Shown: positions 56,191-64,000 of the stretch, in pieces
Numbering within the stretch: position 1 is the first letter of the stretch
How the letters are laid out: every line of letters begins with the position of its first letter
Assembly (NCBI RefSeq): GCF_003254395.2
Contig: NC_037643.1
Span: forward strand, 15,861,463-15,925,462
Source of the DNA: Apis mellifera
Lineage: Eukaryota; Arthropoda; Insecta; Hymenoptera; Apidae
Direction: 5' to 3'
Length of the DNA: 64,000 nt
The notes under the pieces: model-generated
Databases searched by the model: none
Told to the model about the DNA's origin: nothing
Seen by the model: the letters and a program-made list of their open reading frames with translations, nothing else
Position numbers and translations under genes: made by a program

Positions 56191-58606
56191 ATCCTTTCTG
56201 TCAATTTCGAAATCGCTGGTGATAAATAATCATTCGGTTAAAGCTAAACAATTCTGACATGGATCAATGTTGATTATCGATGATAAATGATGCATGTATT
56301 ATATTTGAGAATAAATTCGTATTACAAGAGAGTATATAGTTTGAAATTTGTTCGAAAATTATAAAAATGCTGTTTTATATATGATTATTTTATACCGTCT
56401 TAATATGATACATGGATTGAAGATGATTCTTATTATAACTTTTGGACTTTTCTTATTAATATAGGAAGAATACTTTTCTCCATTATGAATAAGTGATGAA
56501 AGTACTTAGAAAAAGTTTCTTATGGATTAAAGAAAATTAGGTTTTTTTTTATAGATGATTTTTTTGGAGAATTTTTTAAGAATATTTTTAAGAAAAAAAT
56601 TATATTTCAATGATGAAATTTAGTTTAGACAATCGACGTTGAATTTTTTTGAAACATCGAAAGATATCATAAAATGAAAAAAAATTTCAGAATTACGGGA
56701 TGAGATGAATGGGAGTACAGCATCGATTCGCAATACGTCGAGGAAACTTGCGTAGCGAGCTTGCGCCTTAGTGATAAATGTAGCGCGAACTTCAATAAGC
56801 CACGTGGTTCATCGTTTGCAATGCAGATCTACCGTGTGTCTCAAAATAAAATTAGACAAGTATGCAAGTATGCAAGTATTCGTATGAAATTTATTTAATA
56901 GCAAAAAAAAATTATTTTATTAAAAAAGAAGAACAATTTTTACGATTTGTAATTTTCTATCTATATTAATTTATAAAATTTATTTATGAAATTTTATTTG
57001 TTTTATAACATAAGTTATTCCTAGATAAGAATATTTATTAATATTGTTAAAAGTTCATTATTAATGTTAGTTAAATTGTCATACTAAGAGAGACCAAGTA
57101 GTATAACTCAAAGATAAGTCTGTCACTCTAAAGATTGATCCATAATAAAATAATATAGATAAAATATGACATTCGAGTTCAATTACAAAATTATAAAAAT
57201 GAAATTATAAATGAAACATTGATTAATAAACTAAGTAATTTGCTAAATATTATTCAATTATTTTTTTACCTATGTAAAATATTTGTTATCAAGCAAAAAA
57301 TTGAAGAGTTACCAATATCTTTATCTTGTAAGAATTCCAGCAATATCCAGTAGCGCTCTCTAGAACGACAGAAACATAGAACATTAAAGCTCGAAGCTTT
57401 AAAAACACAAGTGAAGCGGTCGATAAAACAGAGAGATATCAATTTCCTCTCAAGAGTTTCATTCTCAATTATATCTCATTGACCTATATAAAGAACTTTT
57501 TGAAGAAACAATATTCAGGAAAACACAGAGAATAACTTTGGTAAATAAATTACAAATTGCCTCGAAACAAAAGATAAAATATACATCTCGAAAAAAAATA
57601 AAGAAAATATAATTTTAGTAGAAAAATTTAACAAATGTTGTAGAGAATATAAATTCATTTTCTACTTTATCTACATCAGAATAAATTTCGCAGGAATCTT
57701 CGATAAATTCCAAAGATTAAAAAAATATTTTTATTAAAATGGAAAATTTATTAATAATTAATAAGAAATTAAACGATAAGTAGGAATTCAATGTGAATAA
57801 TTAAATTAATTGCATTATATTTGTAATTCAAATTCCATAATAATGTTTCAATAGTCTGTCAATAACATAATAGCCGTTTGCTTAACTTATTCGCTAGCTA
57901 TTCAAAATCCACTAATTGCACTTACTTTCAAGTATACTCTCACAATTATTATCATTAACAAAACATTCCATAATTATTCGTATTATTCGACGATTCGGTT
58001 GAAGGATTTGGATTATACGTATTTAAATGAATCACTATAAAATATTAGACGTAAAATATCATCATGTAACAATTGAACATTAAATTACCGTTTATCTCAT
58101 ATAGATAAATACGATTTTTTATTTTATCATTGGAACTTGAAAATTTTTTTAAAAAATTTTCATTTGTAAACTTTAATTACTTTAACACGATTAAGTTGAG
58201 AATGAGATTAAAAACAAATTAAATTTTGTTAATTAATCCTTTGTCTCGACTTTAATCATTCTTATTAGTAATTATGTTATATGTAACAAAAGACAGGATA
58301 TTTTTTTTTGATCTTTTGTCCGCATCATCTATTCAAAAATTCTTAATTAATTTTTTAAATTGTTTAAATTAAAATGGAAAAATTGAATTTGTAATAATAT
58401 AATTACATTTTTATCGTAATTAATTCCGTAAATAAAAACTCCATGTTATGAAAATAATATTATTATTAAAAATGATACAATGATTAAAAATATTTCACCA
58501 TTTTTATTTCATTTTTAACTCGTCTCTTGGTATTTACAACTTTATAGAGGGATTCTATATACAGCCTCGAGACTAAAAGCAAGTTTTGTTTAATAAGAAG
58601 AGAAAA
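56191..58606. other. A/T-rich, island at 56690-56870
   Basis: 56690-56870 is GC-richer and follows an acceptor-like AAAATTTCAG; a 22-codon frame there (MNGSTASIRNTSRKLA at its end) reaches a TAG. If joined in phase 0 to the 56154 donor the reading would stop within six codons. AAGTATGC is repeated nearby (56860-56880). The rest shows nothing. Confidence 0.4.
57384..57402. repeat. 19-bp palindrome
   Basis: TTAAAGCT and AGCTTTAA are exact reverse complements around CGA. Confidence 0.7.
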
Positions 58607-58735
58607 ATGAAGGTAAAACACATTCTCGTAGGGAAAATAACCGTGGAAAGGAAAACTTGGCTTAATTTAGATGACAACAGAACTCAAAATGGCAATATGC
58701 TACTATGCACAGTATACAATCATGTAAATTGTTAA
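58607..58735 (+). CDS. Small ORF, 42 aa
   Basis: ATG in context AGAAAAATGA to TAA, reading MKVKHILVGKITVERKTWLN, then a polar stretch LDDNRTQNGN and a C-terminal LLCTVYNHVNC. GC-richer than its surroundings. The start also contains ATGAAG|GTAAAA, which could be a donor, so the ORF could instead be a short first exon. A perfect palindrome covers its stop codon. No signal peptide or known motif. Confidence 0.28.
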   Translation: MKVKHILVGKITVERKTWLNLDDNRTQNGNMLLCTVYNHVNC

Positions 58736-58741
58736 TTTACA
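58723..58741. repeat. 19-bp palindrome over a stop codon
   Basis: TGTAAATT and AATTTACA are exact reverse complements around GTT, overlapping the end of the small ORF. In RNA it would form an 8-bp stem with a minimal loop. Confidence 0.7.
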
Positions 58742-60108
58742 CGACCCAATTCCTTGTAAATTTTCTGCTATTCTTATATTGTGGCATTTTGATGAATATG
58801 AAATATAATATCAAGTACTTCTTTATTATATTAATATTTCAAACTTTGATAAAATTGTATTGTTAGATGAAAAAAGTTGCTTCAATCGTTTTTCTCTACA
58901 TTTATCTAAGATTTTTCTACAACATTGACTTATAAAACATATCCTGGCTATACATAAGGATATTTACAAAAAAAAATTTAAAATTTAATTAAATATTTTA
59001 TTAAAAAAGAACATGAGGCTTTTTTTGCACTCAACAATTTTATCAAAGTTGAAACATTAATAGAAATATTCCATATTATTCCACAAATGGATTCATATAG
59101 CAAAAATAGCAAAAGATTTGTTTAAAAAAAATAATTAAATCATAATAATTGATAATATGATTATTCTCTCATTTTCCTCTATTTTTATACTGTTAGAAGA
59201 ATACGTTGTATGCTTTCATTTTAAGCTTTTATCACAAAGAAAAATTATGATGTTTCTGTAAGAAGTAGTCAAGATCGATATATGATGCAGCATGCCGTTC
59301 GACATATTTTACTCATTACTACTTTTCTGTTCTCTAATAAATATTTTATTTAAATTTTTTAAAATAAATGTACATGTTATATACATATTTATAAAAATAT
59401 TATTAATATATTTATAAAAATATCAAATTTTAATTTTTATTATAATTTTCCCTAACAATTTTATTATTCATTTTAATTACATATAAAAAATTTGTATTAC
59501 ATTTTTATCTAATCTTTTACATATATTCTTTTCATACTAATTAATAGATTGTGGATTTATATGCAAATACATGTCTCTTATATTATATATATTTTGCATA
59601 TTTTATATGAATGAATGAGAGTTGGAAGTATTCTGAATACTTTATCCATAGAGGCAAAAGAATATGACATTTTTTTCAATTCAATTTTTTCAGTAATTTA
59701 TCAAAAAATTGTAAGAAAACTTCTACATAATATTAAATATAATTTTATTATATTAAATATAATTATATTTACATAAAATAAAATTATTAACATTTTGCAA
59801 ATATTATATTTGACATGTATCTTGAATTGAACACATTTTACACAATTAATTGAGTTTATTTTAGGTACATAAAAATCTACAATCTACAAATTAGTAACAC
59901 AAAAAAACTTTTTCAATAAAAAAAAAAAAGAAAGAAAGAAAAATACTCACATTCATAAAAGAAAAAAATACTTAAAAAATTATTTTTCAAAGAATATTCA
60001 CAAATTGTAAAATCCATAAATTCCATTTCTTTTATAATCAACTATAACCTAACCTATAACCAGATTCTATCAAATGGTGAAAGTACAAATAGATCATCTT
60101 TTTCCATC
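58742..60108. other. A/T-rich, no gene seen
   Basis: 59220-59330 is slightly GC-richer, with a 42-codon frame lacking an early ATG (it includes MMQHAVRHILLITTFLF). (GAAA)n occurs at 59925-59945 and AACCTAACCT-type motifs at 60050. Confidence 0.4.
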
Positions 60109-60366
60109 TTATTTGAATGCACTCAGCGGATGAAATGCGCTTAAAGAGGTAACCAAGTTATTCAACAGATGCATCTCTTTGCATCTGTCGTTCAATCTAG
60201 TCTTATAGAAAGAATTGCAAACAGAACATTCCATTGCAAGGAATGGCGATCTAAACTGGCCGATTTTTTGGTTCGTTGCATTCGATTCGACACGTGGCTT
60301 CGAGAGGGCGCGTTTTAATTTCCTGCCAGGCGGAGATGCGAAGGCGATTTGCAAAGCGTTGATCGT
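60109..60366 (-). CDS. Possible terminal exon, 85 codons
   Basis: The minus strand is open from a TAA at about 60367 to the TAA at 60109, in a GC-rich, CpG-rich island. No early ATG. A pyrimidine-rich CATCTCCGCCTGGCAG at about 60325 could be the acceptor, with a split codon. The translation includes KLKRALSKPRVESNATNQKI, a Cys-containing MECSVCNSFYKTRL and a leucine-rich end. The plus strand contains the inverted repeat CAGATGC/GCATCTG (60166-60187) and CACGTG, so an enhancer reading is possible. No family was recognised. Confidence 0.25.
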   Translation of the reverse strand, partial: TINALQIAFASPPGRKLKRALSKPRVESNATNQKIGQFRSPFLAMECSVCNSFYKTRLNDRCKEMHLLNNLVTSLSAFHPLSAFK

Positions 60367-61476
60367 TTAAGCGGGTTTCCATCGTTTCTAGCCATCTTCT
60401 TTAATCGCGAGTCTACATTGCACGAACAATAGGGAAATTAAAAAGCACGTCGGTAATAAAGAGCTCGTTTTTTGATAAAACGTGTAATTTTAAAAAACAT
60501 ATGTACTTTCAAATAAATTGTGTCTTCTTTCTCGTGAAATCACAAAAAAGAAATAAGAGTATTTTATGTTTTTTTTTCTATAATGATCAAAAAATTGAAG
60601 TGGAATAACAGTCGAGATATCCAATTAAAAGGTATAGGGCAAGAACTTAGCATTAAGAATTAAAACTTTCAATAGTTTAAAAGTTTTCAATAGAAATTTG
60701 AAAGATTTAAAAATTAGAATTAAAAGTAAATTTAAAATAGAATTTTAAAAGTTTTAATAGAAATTGCAATTTTTTAACATTATTAACACGAGCATCTGAG
60801 AAAATATTTTTCATTTTATTTTTTATATGTTTAAATATAAAATAATTGAAGTATAGATTAAATTATATGAGGAAATTTTGAATTTTATTTCTTGAATTTT
60901 ATAAATAATAATGATGTAAAATTCAATTATTTTCATGTTTGTATTTTTTTTCTGTGGTTTCATTATTCAGAAAATTTTTTTTAATCTAACGATATGAGGT
61001 TATAATAAAAATAGTTTGCTTCTAAAATTGATTTATTGGTTTAGTACATTTTATTTAGAATTTTATATGATGAAAAAGATGAAATTTTCCAATTCTTTAA
61101 ATATCTTGCACAATTACGTTTTAATTTCAATTTTTATTAAATTTCATTTTAAACAAAATTTATTAATTTGAATAACTTCATCGTTAATTTTAGAAACGTT
61201 AAAATTTGAAGAATTTTTTCTAAATTTAAATCCACAAAATTAAAAAATCTAAAAAACGAAAAAAAAAAATTAAATTTCAATTCTCAATAAAATAAAACAA
61301 TCTTGATTTTAATTATCTTTAAAATTGGAAACTATTCACGAAATTTACAGCTCCAAAGAATAATGTTAATAATTTTTCTCAGTTGTAATTAAGATCGATT
61401 TTTTTATTCCATTATAAATATCCTAGAAATGCGATCTTACTTCTATGTAAATTTTTAAAACCATTTTGCACTTTCC
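60367..61476. other. A/T-rich, no gene seen
   Basis: After the end of the GC island at about 60450 there are only A/T runs and GAAATTTGAAAG-type words. Confidence 0.5.
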
Positions 61477-61611
61477 TTATGTTAATAATTGCAACAAGAT
61501 AATACAAGCCATAGAACAGATATTAAAAAAAAAAAAAACTAGGAAATTATGCTTGACACGATACAGGCTGCGACGAAAAAGTAGAAAACGTGGAAAGGCG
61601 GATACAGCCAT
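61477..61611 (-). CDS. Small ORF, 44 aa, hydrophobic C-terminus
   Basis: On the minus strand ATG in the strong context AAAAATGGCT opens MAVSAFPRFLLFRRSLYRVK, then a phenylalanine run encoded by a 14-T tract and a hydrophobic end (ACIILLQLLT). The first half is GC-rich and looks coding, with an arginine-rich, no-acid N-terminus like a mitochondrial presequence; the second half is A/T-rich, so the real product may leave this frame by splicing after about codon 22. Unrecognised. Confidence 0.25.
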   Translation of the reverse strand: MAVSAFPRFLLFRRSLYRVKHNFLVFFFFNICSMACIILLQLLT

Positions 61612-62795
61612 TTTTATTTCGGTCAAGCAGTCTTAAAGATGATGTAATCATTTGACCACGAATGATGTCTCAAACAAGACATTAAAACAAACATACAATT
61701 CTTCAATTACTGTCAATCCTGTTTTTTTATATAATTTTTATTCATAACTTGAATTTTCTTTATTCTAAATTCCATTAATTTGTGTAGAGATTATTTATAA
61801 ACCTACAAACACGTAACAATAATTTAATATTCTACAAAGAGAAGAAGAAAAAATGGATTTTAGTGTATACGTACTGTAACAACATTCTATAACTAGTTTA
61901 ACACAAATCCCTCCATAAAGCTAATTGCTAATGATATTATTCCATTAGCACATTACTTGCTTGATATAATTGTTATTAATAATTTTAACATTTTCATCCG
62001 TGATGTATAATCTGAGATAAATTGTATGCTGTAAAAAATAAAAATAAAAATTGTATATTATAATATTTTTCACTGGGAAGAACGCATAAGATTATATTAA
62101 AATATCAAATTGAAACTCATAATTTAAAATATAAAAAACAATAACTTTAAATTATTTAAAAATTGTAAGATTTTAGTTGTAATAAATAAGTGATATGAAA
62201 ATTCTAAGAAAAAAATTTAATAAGTTATAATAAATCGGTTAATTGTCGCATGTACAATTAAATATTTACCTGTACTACTTACGAATTCTGTAGAGGATAT
62301 TAGTATGCTTCGACTACGTTCCATACTTTGAAATACTAATTGCTTGACTATTGCAACATTTTTTCTAGAGATTTCTTAAAATAATGGATTCTAAGGTAAA
62401 TATATTCAAAATTTTCAAAATTTAAAATATATATTCTAAAACATTAAAACTTTGACTAATTACAATATTATTCAATTAATTATCACATTTTCTAAAATAA
62501 TATCACAAAAATATTCTTATATAAATTTCTAGAGTTGAAATTTTAATTTCTGAGGCATGCATAAAAATTTAAAATTTATATTTTAAAAAAAATTTTGGTA
62601 AATTAGTAATCTTTAGTTCTATAAATTTTTAAAATTGAAATTCCAATTTTAAAAACTTAAAAAAGACAAATAATTTTTGGAATCTCATTCATAGGAAATA
62701 TTTATTTTTCATTTTCCATGAAATAGTGAAGAGAAGTGATCGACAATTTTCAGAATCTAGCTCCAAATAATTGGCACGTTCTGCTCATGCAAAAG
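61612..62795. other. A/T-rich, no gene seen
   Basis: 61612-61690 continues the GC-richer stretch as possible leader or promoter of the minus-strand small ORF. The rest is A/T-rich without features. Confidence 0.45.
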
Positions 62796-62817
62796 TTAAG
62801 TGTGCCCACTTAAGTGG
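62796..62817. promoter_or_regulatory. Cluster of NK-2 homeodomain sites
   Basis: TTAAGTG at 62796-62802 is followed by the perfect 12-bp palindrome CCACTTAAGTGG at 62806-62817, which contains two overlapping, oppositely oriented TTAAGTG sites. This heptamer is the recognition core of NK-2 class factors (Tinman, Vnd). Three sites within 22 bp in a slightly GC-richer spot suggest an enhancer element. Confidence 0.35.
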
Positions 62818-64000
62818 CAGTGTTGTACTTTCCAATTGCTGTTTTAGAAAAATTTGAAAATTAAAATTATCTTTACTTTTTCAACATGAATACATTGGAA
62901 ATCCTTTCCATTTTCTCAGGTGAATATAAAATATAGAAAGTGATAAAAGTATGGATTTATTATCAAATTTCTCTGCTAAAAAAATATTAAAGTATTCATA
63001 AATTTACATGAAAATTCACAAGCTTTGTCAAACTTTTTCAAGAAATTTCACTTTGTGCGATTCTTGGTCTCGTGGCAAGATTTCCACAGAGGATTCTAAA
63101 TCATAAAGTTCTGCCCTTTATGGAAAAAAAGATCCGAGGACTTTCATTTTCGTATTCGTTTCTTTCTATTGATTATCAGTTTGAAATTTAATTTCAATCT
63201 TACATCAAATAATTTCAATCTTCAAAGAATTTGTTTCCTCCTAATGGAACTTAAGATAAAAGTTAATATTAATATTTTTTAAGATCAGAACCGATTTTAT
63301 AATAATTAGATTTGAATTTAATTAAAATATTAATATAATATCTGTTTATAGTTTTATATTAATATAATCTGTTTATAGTTTTCTTTTCATTTTTAAAAAT
63401 ATTATATATTTTTTATTTGTTTAATTTATAGTAGTGACAATTAAAAAGTTATATTTATTATATTTATTAATTATTAATGTAAAAATAATTTTTATTTTTT
63501 AGAAATATTACTGATAAAATTTTATAAATGTATTTTCAATTTAAAATTTTAACATGATATTTTTATAAAATATTTGAATTTCTATAAATCTTTCATCTTT
63601 TAATCTTTATATCAGTAATTAAAATTTTCGACATTATTCAATTTCTGAATATTTTCTATTTATTAATTTTTTGGAAAGAAAATTTTAAATTTGGAATATA
63701 AATCAAAAAAAGTATGTTAAGTAACAAATTTGAAATTTTTTAAACGAAATATAATAAATTTTTAATTTTACATCATTTTGAAAAATATCTATATACTTAA
63801 ATATTAATATATTAACATTAAATAAATTTAAATTGTTTTCACGCTTACTAATTTTTAATCAAACAAATGCTAAATAGAATAATTCAATTCAATTTTCTAA
63901 TCTTAATTTTCCATTTCATTATTATTATAGCATTAAGTGAACTGCATAAAAAAAAAATTCGAGAATTTGTTAGATCTTGATTCGAATATGTACCAAATGA
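62818..64000. other. A/T-rich, no gene seen
   Basis: 63040-63170 is slightly GC-richer, with a near-CArG sequence CCCTTTATGG. From 63170 to the end the DNA is A/T runs only. Confidence 0.45.

Overview
The window looks like insect nuclear DNA, most likely from a bee of the Apis type. By eye only about a quarter of the bases are G or C. The A/T-rich background is broken by short islands of higher GC that are rich in CpG. TTAGG/AACCT-type motifs, the insect telomere unit, are scattered through it. No bacterial operons, ribosome binding sites, tRNAs, rRNAs, CRISPR arrays or intact transposons could be seen. I recognise no protein family here, so every gene call rests on open frames, splice-site fit, codon third-position bias and start context. 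Most confidences are therefore low.

Layout. 1-28 kb is mostly non-coding. It contains a perfect 152-bp tandem duplication (2889-3198), several GC-richer blocks that look like conserved enhancers, and a few doubtful small ORFs or exons (4845-5003, 6938-6961, 12688-12765, 15533-15634, 24387-24488). 28.2-28.9 kb is a GC-rich island with small ORFs on both strands and a strong minus-strand splice donor, so it may be a promoter or first-exon region. 29-38 kb is nearly empty apart from a three-copy degenerate repeat with a 44-bp TA tract (33440-34340).

38-47 kb holds small exon-like segments on both strands. The best is a 207-nt minus-strand exon at 42166-42372. A 40-nt minus-strand micro-exon at 43583-43622 has a 3' splice site fused directly to a GTAAGT donor, the hallmark of a recursive splice site.

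51.2-56.2 kb is the most gene-like part. On the minus strand, a GC-rich exon (51497-51900) with strong GC3 bias ends in a perfect AAG|GTGAGT donor. Upstream of it, in the same frame but behind two stop codons, is an ATGGCG-started reading frame (51958-52062). Between them lies a perfect CTCF-type 12-mer. A diverged copy of the exon's 3' end sits about 0.25 kb further along the minus strand (51191-51340). On the plus strand are two well-bounded exon candidates (53543-53629, 54614-54694), then a TATA plus initiator element at 55480-55510, a leader of about 207 nt with no ATG, and a second exon (from 56092) with a textbook acceptor followed by AAATGG. Together these suggest two genes in divergent orientation.

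56-64 kb returns to A/T-rich DNA with three small ORFs (58607-58735, 60109-60366, 61477-61611), perfect short palindromes, and a compact cluster of NK-2-type homeodomain sites at 62796-62817.

No single described or undescribed system can be proved here. The points most worth checking are the duplicated exon with its in-frame stops, the recursive-splice-like sites, the 55.5-56.2 kb promoter unit, and the small-ORF candidates.
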